From Bacteroidota bacterium (GTDB lineage Bacteria; Bacteroidota; Bacteroidia; Bacteroidales; Prolixibacteraceae): a stretch of DNA of 16,912 nucleotides. Below the pieces are notes generated by a model. It worked only from the letters and a program-made list of their open reading frames with translations. It was not told the origin of the DNA and did not search any database. Positions within the stretch are counted from its first letter, which is position 1; each line of letters starts with the position of its first letter. The stretch spans positions 1 through 16,912 of the forward strand of contig JAUYEQ010000029.1 of the NCBI GenBank assembly GCA_030691295.1. The letters are read 5' to 3'. Position numbers and translations under genes: made by a program. Shown here one piece after another: positions 8,431 to 14,535 of this stretch.

Positions 8431-8440
8431 TGATTTTTAA

Positions 8441-8462
8441 AAGAGATAATTTAAGAGATAAT
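8441..8462 (+). repeat. Left pair of AAGAGATAAT repeats (candidate integrase arm sites)
   Basis: AAGAGATAAT occurs at 8441-8450 and 8453-8462, 12 bp apart. The same pair with the same spacing and orientation occurs at the other end of the element (16537-16558). Tyrosine integrases of this class bind short arm-type direct repeats flanking the core, so that role is inferred. Confidence 0.7.
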
Positions 8463-8710
8463 AGTGCCGTTTTATATTTTTCGATTCATATTCTGAATGT
8501 ATTTCTGCCAAAAAATAAACATGATTTTCTTTTCTGAAATAAAAAAATCTCTTTCCAGTTTATTATTTGCTAATATAACTGATTATCAACAACCAAAGGG
8601 GTGAAAAACTCACGAAACGTGTTTATTTGTCTGTGCGCTGCCGAACTCGCCCTATCTGAAATTGCAGAAAAATAAGAAGATTTTGCAGGAAATATGAATT
8701 TGAAAAGCAT
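8463..8710. other. Non-coding end region with a GC-rich island
   Basis: No convincing gene is seen. Most of the stretch is very AT-rich, but 8631-8652 is a sharply GC-richer island (CTGTGCGCTGCCG, then AACTCGCCC), preceded by a small CACG-AAA-CGTG dyad at 8611-8621. A 24-codon GTG frame crosses it but has no support. It could hold a transfer or packaging site or be residual sequence from an older gene. Confidence 0.35.
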
Positions 8711-8743
8711 AAAAAAGGTATCTACTTAACAATAGATACCTTT
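8711..8743 (-). terminator. Terminator at the end of the element's main operon
   Basis: An 11-bp stem (AAAGGTATCTA at 8714-8724 with TAGATACCTTT at 8733-8743) with an 8-nt loop. On the minus strand it runs into six T. It lies 28 bp after the stop of the last minus-strand gene. Confidence 0.88.
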
Positions 8744-8770
8744 GAGACAGAACTATTTTCTGCTCTTTTT

Positions 8771-9004
8771 TTATTCAGATTTTAAAGCATGATCAAAGAG
8801 GAAATCACGTTTTAAGCATTTCTGACTATCAAACCATTCACAAACATAATCGCCTGAATCGTCAATGGCTGGTTCTATTAAATCACGAATAACCAAAGGA
8901 TTCTTATTTAAACGATCAGTTTTATAGAAAACCACATCACCGGGAACAAACCGTAAATGTGGTTTCATTCCTTTTATCAGCGTTTGCATTTCGGATAGAT
9001 GCAT
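8771..9004 (-). CDS. Small YodC/DUF2158-like protein
   Basis: 77 aa. The core pattern is RFVPGDVVFYKTDR, a variable middle, then DYVCEWFDSQKCLKRDFLFDHAL. It matches the layout of the small DUF2158 (YodC-like) family: a PGDVV strand near the start, a CxWFD strand, and a final F...L segment. The family has no firm biochemical function; members are small beta-rich proteins often found in phages and mobile elements. The start lies 2 bp after the stop of the ATP-grasp gene, so the two are probably translationally coupled, and the pair is closed by the terminator at 8711-8743. A substrate or accessory role for the ligase is possible but only inferred from position. Confidence 0.6.
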   Translation of the reverse strand: MHLSEMQTLIKGMKPHLRFVPGDVVFYKTDRLNKNPLVIRDLIEPAIDDSGDYVCEWFDSQKCLKRDFLFDHALKSE

Positions 9005-9006
9005 GA

Positions 9007-10089
9007 TTAAAGATTTTTATCGTATTGTTGATTGTGAGGCAAACTGTTTATTGTATTCCAATCAACACCTGATTTTTCAGATTTGATCGGTTGGGCTGTT
9101 GCTGTTGCTCCGTTGGTGTCGGTTGTCTTTCTTAGTCCGTTACGTTTATAGTTATCCAAAACATATTGGATAATAGCACCTGCGACATTTTCGCCTGTAA
9201 TTGCTTCGATACCTGACAGGCCGGGGCATCCATTAACCTCAATAATAAACGGTTTATTATTGTCTTTTGAGTCCCTCATAATATCGACACCATGAACGCC
9301 TCCGCCTAACAGCTTACTGGCAGTTATTGCCATTGTGCGTTCTTCGTTTGTAATTACTACTTTTTCACCTTTGCCCGAAATACTGTAATTGCTCCGAAAA
9401 TCAGAATCAACTGAAAACCGTTTATAGGCAATTACTTTTGGGGTGGTGGTTTCTGCTCCAATTACAAAAATCCTTAAATCGTTGGCAGGTGTTCCGGTAT
9501 CAACAAAACGGGTTAAAACTACATCTACCTGCGCCTGCTCCATTGCCCTCAGTGCTGTACTGGCTGCCAAAACATCATTCAGGATAAAAACGCCTGCGCC
9601 CTGACTGCCTTTCTGTAATTTGGCTACACATGGCAGACCTCCAACTAAATCAATCAATTCTTTGTAATCGGTCGGGCGGTGTGCCAATACGTGCCGGGGT
9701 ACTCTTAAACCATGTTCAGAAAGCATTTGGCAGGTTAAAAATTTGTTGCTGCAAATTCTTAAACCAGATTCTGAACTGGTTGAAAAGATATTCAAATTTC
9801 GGTTAAAGTGGCGAACATTACCCAGACCAAAATCAAAACCTGCACCTGCCAAACGTGGAATAATTGCGTTAATTTCCTTAGCAATTAGTTTTCTGCTTTT
9901 TTCGGCTCCACGTTTATAAACTTTGTCGTGTCCTGCTGTTGTTTCTGAAACGTAGGAATGAAGGTCATAAGCTGAAACAACTTCTCCGGTAATATCTTCG
10001 CCCGGATTCCTTTTGTTTGCCTTCTCAATTTCTTCCATTAACCGATTTGTACTAAAACCGGGTTGACTTGCATAAATTAAAATTTTCAT
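9007..10089 (-). CDS. RimK-like ATP-grasp ligase
   Basis: 360 aa. Residues 1-100 form an N-terminal domain, and about 105-315 carry the ATP-grasp fold. Visible motifs are SNKFLTCQMLSEHGLRVPRHVL, the P-loop-like KLQKGSQGAGVFIL (156-170, with Lys157), NDLRIFVIG (203-211), AYKRFS, FRSNYSISGKGE, and the metal-binding GVDIMRD (Asp269) and FIIEVNGCPGLSGIEAITG (Glu284, Asn286). These are the features of RimK-type enzymes that activate a carboxylate with ATP and join it to an amine, often adding glutamate to a protein C-terminus. The substrate is unknown here. Residues 320-360 form a polar tail ending LPHNQQYDKNL with no ATP-grasp counterpart. Unusual cargo for a small element; it lies between a 268-aa unknown and a YodC/DUF2158-like gene in one operon. 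Confidence 0.85.
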   Translation of the reverse strand: MKILIYASQPGFSTNRLMEEIEKANKRNPGEDITGEVVSAYDLHSYVSETTAGHDKVYKRGAEKSRKLIAKEINAIIPRLAGAGFDFGLGNVRHFNRNLNIFSTSSESGLRICSNKFLTCQMLSEHGLRVPRHVLAHRPTDYKELIDLVGGLPCVAKLQKGSQGAGVFILNDVLAASTALRAMEQAQVDVVLTRFVDTGTPANDLRIFVIGAETTTPKVIAYKRFSVDSDFRSNYSISGKGEKVVITNEERTMAITASKLLGGGVHGVDIMRDSKDNNKPFIIEVNGCPGLSGIEAITGENVAGAIIQYVLDNYKRNGLRKTTDTNGATATAQPIKSEKSGVDWNTINSLPHNQQYDKNL

Positions 10090-10124
10090 TTTTTTACTTT
10101 TAAATTGTTTAACAATAATTAATT
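10090..10124 (-). repeat. Third copy of a repeated leader with an ATTGT/ACAAT dyad
   Basis: Upstream of the ATP-grasp start the minus strand reads ATTGTTAAACAAT, then TTAAAAGTAAAA, then ATG. Closely similar leaders lie before the start at 10925 (10926-10963) and before the start at 11117 (11118-11155). In the latter the sequence also encodes the C-terminus of the ribbon-helix-helix protein. The dyad could be an operator or simply a duplicated translation leader. Confidence 0.55.
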
Positions 10125-10925
10125 TTCATTTTTATCATTTTGAATTTCAGCGATTGTTTCCTCGAATTTCAAAATATTTTTGGGTGTACCCGATTGCGTT
10201 GGAACAAATCGCTGATCCTCAAAAAATTTCCTAAATCCTTTGAATCTTGCTAAATTCTGATTGACTGATAATGGTCTTTCAGAATTTAGATTAAACTGAA
10301 TAGCATGAATAAAATCGTCTAAATCAAGTGTCCAGCGTTGTTTATCGTTTCGGATAAATCCAAGAGTTACAAGGTCATTCAAAGCTGAAACAGCTCTTTC
10401 CGTAACTTCCAAAACTTCGTTTTCCTTTTCCGTAGTCGTGAATTTTCGTACACGATTGAAAATTGCATTGTCAAATTCCGGGGTTTTAAAATGTTCTGGA
10501 TATTCAAAGCTGATTCCAAAATCGCTTATTTCTTCAAATTGATGAAACAACTTGTTTAATGGGAAATAGAATTTTACCTCCTTTGTCTTTTCGATCCATG
10601 AAAGCAATTCAATCCGCTGACTCAACAATTCGCTAAAATCTTCTTTGTTTACGTCAACAAGATCAAGTTCAATAATTTTTTCGATACTCAATCCCGGAAA
10701 ACTGATTCCATTTATCTCGATAAAACGACAATACAAAAATGCTCTGGGATCATTTGCAGTCAAAAAATCAAGAAATATTTTTATTTCACTGTCTCCAGCA
10801 AGAAAGTACTCGAAAGTATTATACAAAGCATTTGCCCTGTGGCAAATTTCAGTGTACAACTTGACAATTTCGGCTTGCAATTTAGTGTCGGGTAGTCCAA
10901 TAACTTTTTTTTCAAATGTGTTCAT
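10119..10925 (-). CDS. Hypothetical protein of the ATP-grasp cargo block
   Basis: 268 aa, not recognised. It is largely helical and acidic, with no membrane segment, signal peptide or clear catalytic motif. Residues 180-215 (TERAVSALNDLVTLGFIRNDKQRWTLD) look like a small helical or winged-helix-type element with a turn, but this is only suggestive. The start ATG at 10925 follows a leader carrying the ATTGT/ACAAT dyad, and the stop lies 29 bp before the ATP-grasp start with the same leader type between them. The spacing and shared strand imply one transcript with the ligase, so it may be a partner or target of that enzyme; this is inference from position. Confidence 0.65.
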   Translation of the reverse strand: MNTFEKKVIGLPDTKLQAEIVKLYTEICHRANALYNTFEYFLAGDSEIKIFLDFLTANDPRAFLYCRFIEINGISFPGLSIEKIIELDLVDVNKEDFSELLSQRIELLSWIEKTKEVKFYFPLNKLFHQFEEISDFGISFEYPEHFKTPEFDNAIFNRVRKFTTTEKENEVLEVTERAVSALNDLVTLGFIRNDKQRWTLDLDDFIHAIQFNLNSERPLSVNQNLARFKGFRKFFEDQRFVPTQSGTPKNILKFEETIAEIQNDKNEN

Positions 10926-10926
10926 G

Positions 10927-11117
10927 TTTTACTTTTTAAGATTGTTTACAATAAATAATTTTTATTTGTGCAAAAACTATGATTTGGTTGAACTGTTATT
11001 TTTGCTTTTTGATTCTAGCTTTTCCAGATGTTCTTTCCATCGGCTCGGCTTGTTATCGGTCGGCTCTGGGTGTGAACCAACATTAACCATTGATATTTTG
11101 CCTGTTTTTTTTGCCAT
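10927..11117 (-). pseudogene. Decayed duplicate of the ribbon-helix-helix gene, leaving a 46-codon frame
   Basis: The frame 10977-11117 encodes 46 aa (MAKKTGKISMVNVGSHPEPTDNKPSRW onward). Its C-terminal half (LEKLESKSKNNSSTKS) aligns with KRKLEAICKNDGYTKS of the neighbouring ribbon-helix-helix protein. After a TAG at 10977-10979 the similarity continues through stop codons (FLHK, then IVNNLKK against SIVNNSKK). About 77 bases (11003-10927) are around 80% identical by eye to 11196-11120. The copy is therefore a tandem duplication with a premature stop. The N-terminal part differs and may still be translated: the ATG is 4 bp after the intact gene's stop. Confidence 0.6.
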
Positions 11118-11121
11118 ACTT

Positions 11122-11277
11122 TTACTTTTTAGAATTGTTTACAATAGATAATACTTCTTTGCGCAAAAATTCTGATTTGGTGTATCCGTCATTTTTGCAG
11201 ATTGCTTCAAGTTTCCGTTTGTCGGATTCCTCTAACCTTAGAGAAACAGTGACTAGCTTAAAATCCTTCTTTTTCAT
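11122..11277 (-). CDS. Small ribbon-helix-helix (Arc/CopG-like) DNA-binding protein
   Basis: 51 aa. The sequence has a short basic N-terminus, a beta strand FKLVTVSLRL (6-15) and two helices, ESDKRKLEAICKNDG and TKSEFLRKEVLSIVNNSKK, the classical ribbon-helix-helix layout of CopG/Arc-type dimeric repressors. Pairs of such strands insert into the DNA major groove. The ATG at 11277 lies in an AT-rich leader and follows the terminator at 11337-11365, so the gene may head a separate transcript leading into the ATP-grasp block. A repressor or antitoxin role is possible; no toxin gene is adjacent, so autoregulation of the cargo operon is the more likely reading. It is followed at once by its decayed duplicate. 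Confidence 0.8.
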   Translation of the reverse strand: MKKKDFKLVTVSLRLEESDKRKLEAICKNDGYTKSEFLRKEVLSIVNNSKK

Positions 11278-11336
11278 GTTTTTTATTTTAAAGCTACAAT
11301 TGGTTTACCGATTGCGAAAGGACAACTTTAGAGGTA

Positions 11337-11365
11337 TAAAAACCCGGTGTTTTGGCCGGGCTTTT
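11337..11365 (-). terminator. Terminator between the 93-aa gene and the ribbon-helix-helix gene
   Basis: CCCGG (11343-11347) pairs with CCGGG (11356-11360) around an 8-nt loop, flanked by A and T runs. On the minus strand it is followed by five T; on the plus strand by CTTTT, so it may work both ways. It separates the replication operon from the cargo operon. Confidence 0.75.
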
Positions 11366-11376
11366 CTCTGGGTTAT

Positions 11377-11658
11377 TTATTCCGGCGCCTGCAAGTCAAT
11401 AAACCATTCCCTGTAATATGAAATATTGATTGATAAGTCCAATAGTTTTTTTTCTCGGATTCCTTTATCAATACCATCATATTCAAAAGATTGAGTAACT
11501 AATAAACAAACCGTTTCGGCCAAATCTGCATTTACTCTTTGTATTAATTCATTTTCGTTTTCCTGAAAAGCTCTAAGTTGTTTAATAACGGTAGGTGTTA
11601 ATACAATTCCATTGATTTCAATGGTTTCATTTTCTTCAAGTGTGATTTGTTTTTTCAT
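11377..11658 (-). CDS. Hypothetical protein
   Basis: 93 aa, not recognised. The first 30 residues (KQITLEENETIEINGIVLTPTVIKQLRAFQ) suggest a beta hairpin and a helix. The remainder is helical and acidic, ending with YYREWFIDLQAPE. There is no membrane segment. It is the last gene before the terminator at 11337-11365. The start at 11658 has an AT-rich leader. Codon use and orientation match its neighbours, so it is probably real, but nothing in the sequence indicates its function. Confidence 0.6.
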   Translation of the reverse strand: MKKQITLEENETIEINGIVLTPTVIKQLRAFQENENELIQRVNADLAETVCLLVTQSFEYDGIDKGIREKKLLDLSINISYYREWFIDLQAPE

Positions 11659-11679
11659 GATTTTAATTTTTAAATGGTT

Positions 11680-11756
11680 TATATTTGTTGAACTGACAAA
11701 CAGTTGTTTGTTACGGTGGATGAAGCTATGGCAGTCGTTGGGCTGCCATTTTTTTT
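11680..11756 (+). ncRNA. Candidate small plus-strand RNA with its own terminator
   Basis: A -7-like box TATATTTG (11680-11687) is followed by a hairpin AACTG-ACAAA-CAGTT (11691-11705). Then comes a terminator: ATGGCAG (11728-11734) pairs with CTGCCAT (11743-11749) and eight T follow. All surrounding genes are on the minus strand, so this terminator serves no annotated gene. The transcript would be about 60 nt, antisense to the end of the 84-aa gene and to the leader of the 93-aa gene. No good -33 box is present, which lowers confidence. Confidence 0.4.
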
Positions 11757-11980
11757 ATTTCTAACTCGACACGCTTTAGATTATCAATATTTGCTTTTTT
11801 GGTTTTAATCAAAAGCTTTGAAATTTGGTTTTGCAAGGTTTCTAATTCGTTTCTGTTCATCACAATTTCAATAGGACTTCGAGATTGAGTTCTATCAAAA
11901 TATAAATAATAGTTTCCTGTAAATTCAACTCTTGTTTTTTCAACAAGGGACAGTGTGTGAAGTGAGTCAGTGTAAAGCAT
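11726..11980 (-). CDS. Hypothetical small protein
   Basis: 84 aa, not recognised. The N-terminal half is beta-rich (TRVEFTGNYYLYFDRTQS, PIEIVMNR). The C-terminal half is a charged helix with heptad character (LETLQNQISKLLIKTKKANIDNLKRVELEIKKM), possibly coiled coil. The start lies 12 bp after the primase stop, which places it in the replication operon. The last seven codons overlap the plus-strand terminator at 11728-11756. A role as a replication accessory is possible but rests only on position. Confidence 0.55.
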   Translation of the reverse strand: MLYTDSLHTLSLVEKTRVEFTGNYYLYFDRTQSRSPIEIVMNRNELETLQNQISKLLIKTKKANIDNLKRVELEIKKMAAQRLP

Positions 11981-11992
11981 ATAGTTTTATTT

Positions 11993-12853
11993 TTAAGGGT
12001 TAATAAGAAATTCGTTAAAGTCTTTATATTGTGGAAATAATATTTTCGATTTATTGACTGCCACCGGGAACCGGGTTTGTATTTCGTTGGCTGCTTTTAG
12101 TCCTGCCTGGTCATTGTCCAGGTATAAATTAACCTGGTTAAATGTTGGCAGGGTCTCCCAAAGGTGGTGAAGGTGTGAAAGGCTGTTTAAAACTATTGTT
12201 GTGTTTCTGGGTTCCGGCTGCTGATAATAAACCATTGCTGATAACAGGTCTAAAAATCCTTCAAAAATATTAACATGTTCAGGGTGTCCGGGAATGATTG
12301 AATAGCTCTTTGGGCTGGTACTGCCTTTAAAATATTTGTTTCGTAATTCATACCCTCCGGCAATATTTTTGAAGCAAACAGCAAAGTATTTTTTTATTTC
12401 TCCGGTGTCTGGGTTCGTGATGGTGTAATATGCTTCATTGGTGTATTTGGCTGCAATGTTGGCCGGGATGCTCCGGCTTTCAAGATATTGAATTAACGCC
12501 CGGTTTTGTAGCGGTTGAATGTGTTTGATTGTTAGGTTTGATTCTCTGGTGTTTTCCTGTGGCTGGTCAAAAGAAAAAGATTGCGTTGGTGTTTCAGATC
12601 CCGAAAGGATTAACAAAGCTCCCGGAACTTCTACCCGGTACATTTGGCAAACCAGATCAATTAAACGGCCTCCGGTTCCGGTTCCGAAATCGTACCAGAT
12701 ATTTTTAACCCGGTCAACTTTAAAACTGGCTGTTTTCTCGTTGCGAAGCGGTGAGCAATACAGAAAACTTTTGCTATTATATGTTTGCGGGTTGATTCCT
12801 TTACTCAAAAGAAACCCGGCTATACTCATTTTATTGGCTGTTGTGCAATTCAT
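11993..12853 (-). CDS. DnaG-like primase with a zinc-less CHC2-type domain and TOPRIM domain
   Basis: 286 aa. Residues 8-70 correspond to the CHC2 zinc-finger region of primases (FLYCSPLRNEKTASFKVDR, NIWYDFGTGTGGRLIDLV). Of the usual four metal ligands only Cys33 remains; CFGCG has become DFGTG, so zinc is probably not bound. Residues 194-286 form a TOPRIM domain: Glu198 in VNIFEGFLDLLSAM, LNSLSHLHH, and the LYLDNDQAG motif with Asp246 and Asp248, closing with KDFNEFLINP. It should make RNA primers for replication of the excised element. Such short primases are common in Bacteroidetes mobilisable elements. ATG at 12853 follows a purine-rich AAAGAAAG. The iteron-like region and the RepA-like ATPase gene lie immediately upstream. 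Confidence 0.85.
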   Translation of the reverse strand: MNCTTANKMSIAGFLLSKGINPQTYNSKSFLYCSPLRNEKTASFKVDRVKNIWYDFGTGTGGRLIDLVCQMYRVEVPGALLILSGSETPTQSFSFDQPQENTRESNLTIKHIQPLQNRALIQYLESRSIPANIAAKYTNEAYYTITNPDTGEIKKYFAVCFKNIAGGYELRNKYFKGSTSPKSYSIIPGHPEHVNIFEGFLDLLSAMVYYQQPEPRNTTIVLNSLSHLHHLWETLPTFNQVNLYLDNDQAGLKAANEIQTRFPVAVNKSKILFPQYKDFNEFLINP

Positions 12854-12916
12854 GTCTTTCTTTTTTGACTAGCAAAACACCTAAAGTTGTTAATACTCTG
12901 ATATTCAGCGAAAAAT

Positions 12917-13040
12917 AACTTTACTTTAAGTTGCATTCATATATAAAAGGATAAAGTAAAGTTCTTTAATAAGAATGTTATATAAATATCTATAAATCAA
13001 CCAATTGGCGCTTTACTTTAATTAAAGCAATAAAGTAAAG
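12917..13040. repeat. Four iteron-like copies of CTTTACTTTA; candidate replication origin
   Basis: The 10-mer occurs as CTTTACTTTA at 12919-12928, TAAAGTAAAG at 12952-12961, CTTTACTTTA at 13011-13020 and TAAAGTAAAG at 13031-13040. They form two inverted pairs; the first has arms extended to 12 bp (AACTTTACTTTA/TAAAGTAAAGTT) with a 23-bp spacer, and the second has a 10-bp spacer. The DNA between the pairs is extremely AT-rich. Lying between the RepA-like and primase genes, this is the best candidate for the origin. The second pair could also act as a weak terminator after the ATPase gene. Confidence 0.55.
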
Positions 13041-13050
13041 TGTTAAAGCT

Positions 13051-14100
13051 CTATGTTGGGTATTGATTAAATATCCAGTCTGTTGAACCTTCTTTCTGAA
13101 TGATATATCTTTCTGAACTTAGCCGTTTAAATAGGTCGGAACATTTATTCATTCCAAATGATTCAAACATATTTTTATGACAAACTTGATGTATTTTATT
13201 CTGAAGGGTTGAAAACTTGTAACGTTCTCCATTCGAAAAAGCTTCTTTAAGTATCGCTGTTATCTCTACAAATGTTAATTCATTTGCTTTTGGAGATTTC
13301 GGCTCATATCCTTGTTTAATTTCAGTTTCAGAAACATTTCCATCATCATCAATAGTAAATGCGAAGGGTTCAAACTCTTTGTGTCTGGTAAATTTGGGTT
13401 CTATAATGGTTGTTCTGGTTCCGTTATTGTCACCCCGGCTTAATGATGCAACCGTTTCCGCTTTGTTCATTAGTTCTGTTCCTAAATGTCCTCTGGCGTT
13501 GGCATCTCCTTTGTTTTGATGAAGTATTGTTAATATGTGGATGTTTGCATCTTCTGACCATTTTAAAAGCTTGTCTGCTATTATTGTGGCCTCTACTTCG
13601 TTGTTAATTGAGGATACCAGATCCCGAACTCCATCAATGACCAGAAACCCAATATTAGGCGTATTGTAAACTATATATTCAATAACATCTAATCTAATAT
13701 CTTTGCCGTATTTTCTTAAAGATAAGAACTTTAGGTTTTCAGGGTGTTCGGTTTTGTTCCCGGTGGTTTGACTGCAAATTGATTGTATTGTCTTGATACA
13801 TTCGGGTTTTCCCTGTTCAGTATCAGCCCATGCAACAACTCTTTTATTTTCAGGAAGTGAAGAAATGAATTTAGATATTTGGTTCCCGGTTAGAAGTACC
13901 CCGGCAATTACTCCGGTTAAAGTTGTTTTTCCAACTTTGGGCGGTGCTAAAATTGTGGAAAAGTTTCCAAGCGTTGCAAAAATTTGTTTTCCGTATTCGC
14001 CTGAAATTTCCAGACAAACCGGGGGATATTCAAATTTATGATTAGCCTCTAAATAAGAACTATCAACAATCTTTTTTATGTCCTCTTTGCTTAGGCTCAT
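13051..14100 (-). CDS. RepA-like AAA ATPase / replication helicase
   Basis: 349 aa from ATG at 14100. Residues 52-60 form Walker A (APPKVGKTT), followed by VVAWADTEQGKPEC. Walker B is FLVIDGVRDL near residue 155. HILTILHQNKGDANARGHLGTELMNKAE is the motif III/arginine-finger segment of RepA/AAA_25-type hexameric helicases. The C-terminal 80 residues look like a winged-helix DNA-binding region (EITAILKEAFSNGERYKFSTLQNKI). It should unwind or load at the element origin. The frame also has an ATG at 14127, but that start would overlap the upstream helix-turn-helix gene by 26 bp, whereas 14100 begins 1 bp after its stop. The gene lies directly upstream of the iteron-like repeats and primase, a typical replication cassette. 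Confidence 0.85.
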   Translation of the reverse strand: MSLSKEDIKKIVDSSYLEANHKFEYPPVCLEISGEYGKQIFATLGNFSTILAPPKVGKTTLTGVIAGVLLTGNQISKFISSLPENKRVVAWADTEQGKPECIKTIQSICSQTTGNKTEHPENLKFLSLRKYGKDIRLDVIEYIVYNTPNIGFLVIDGVRDLVSSINNEVEATIIADKLLKWSEDANIHILTILHQNKGDANARGHLGTELMNKAETVASLSRGDNNGTRTTIIEPKFTRHKEFEPFAFTIDDDGNVSETEIKQGYEPKSPKANELTFVEITAILKEAFSNGERYKFSTLQNKIHQVCHKNMFESFGMNKCSDLFKRLSSERYIIQKEGSTDWIFNQYPT

Positions 14101-14101
14101 T

Positions 14102-14362
14102 TTATCCGTTGTTTTGCATAGATTCAATGAGTTCGGACCTTAAAAAATATTTCTTCCGGGCGTGTCCGTGTTCCTTCAGTATTCCATCTTTTAACCAGTT
14201 ATACATGGTAGTGTATGAAACGCCTAAAAATTTAGCTGCTTGCTTTCGATCCATCTTCTCCGAAATGTCAATAACTGGTTTTGATTGGTTTTGCTCATTC
14301 ATTACTTTTCTGATTGTTTGCTCTAATTCATCCTTCGGGATAATAAAAACTAATTGTGTCAT
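14102..14362 (-). CDS. Excisionase-like helix-turn-helix protein (MerR/HTH_17 type)
   Basis: 86 aa. Residues 36-80 match the helix-turn-helix of the HTH_17/excisionase family: KMDRKQAAKFLGVSYTTMYNWLKDGILKEHGHARKKYFLRSELIE, with the recognition helix at SYTTMYNWLKDG and the wing HARKKYFL. In Bacteroidetes elements such proteins commonly act as recombination directionality factors or activators. It is the first gene of the replication operon, transcribed away from the XRE regulator, and its promoter overlaps the operator repeats at 14412-14463. It ends 1 bp before the ATPase start, so excision and replication are probably switched on together. Confidence 0.82.
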   Translation of the reverse strand: MTQLVFIIPKDELEQTIRKVMNEQNQSKPVIDISEKMDRKQAAKFLGVSYTTMYNWLKDGILKEHGHARKKYFLRSELIESMQNNG

Positions 14363-14395
14363 CTTGTTTTTGATTTAAATGGTTAAACTTTGACA

Positions 14396-14427
14396 CAAAC
14401 ATACAATAAAACGAATTAATAAAACAA
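14396..14427 (-). promoter_or_regulatory. Promoter of the excisionase-replication operon
   Basis: On the minus strand a TTG (14425-14427), a 21-bp spacer and TATGTTTG (14396-14403) match the Bacteroidetes promoter. Transcription would begin near 14390, about 28 nt before the ATG at 14362. The -33 box lies inside the first CGAATT repeat unit. Confidence 0.6.
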
Positions 14428-14463
14428 CTATTCGAATTATTAAAACAACAAAACGAATTTTTA
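14412..14463 (+). repeat. Operator-like CGAATT repeats at exact 21-bp intervals
   Basis: CGAATT occurs at 14412, 14433 and 14454, two helical turns apart. The first two units extend to CGAATTAATAAAACAAC and CGAATTATTAAAACAAC. A related inverted unit (CGAATATTTAAACAAC on the minus strand) lies at 14500-14515. This arrangement between two divergent regulatory genes is typical of cooperative repressor binding; XRE as the ligand is an inference. Confidence 0.65.
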
Positions 14464-14499
14464 TTTATTAACACATCTCTGTTAATAATCTTTCATATT

Positions 14500-14531
14500 G
14501 TTGTTTAAATATTCGAAATGTTATAATTTTG
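14500..14531 (+). promoter_or_regulatory. Promoter of the XRE regulator, overlapping an inverted operator unit
   Basis: TTG at 14501-14503, a 20-bp spacer and TAATTTTG at 14524-14531. The -7 box ends only 4 bp before the ATG at 14536, so the mRNA would be leaderless or nearly so. The inverted operator unit covers the -33 box, as expected for autorepression. Confidence 0.6.
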
Positions 14532-14535
14532 TGAT

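Noticed and set aside
8606..8677. 24-codon GTG frame across the GC-rich island
   Set aside because: Too short, with no proper ribosome-binding context and no known family.
10645..11416. Two plus-strand frames of 168 and 108 codons
   Set aside because: Both are complements of minus-strand genes and repeated leaders; their Phe/Leu/Ser-rich translation is typical of antisense shadow.
14101..14127. Alternative start of the RepA-like gene at 14127
   Set aside because: It would overlap the preceding gene by 26 bp; the start at 14100, 1 bp after that stop, fits operon spacing better.
14412..14463. CRISPR-like array
   Set aside because: Only three short units with 21-bp period and no spacers of normal length or cas genes; operators are the better reading.
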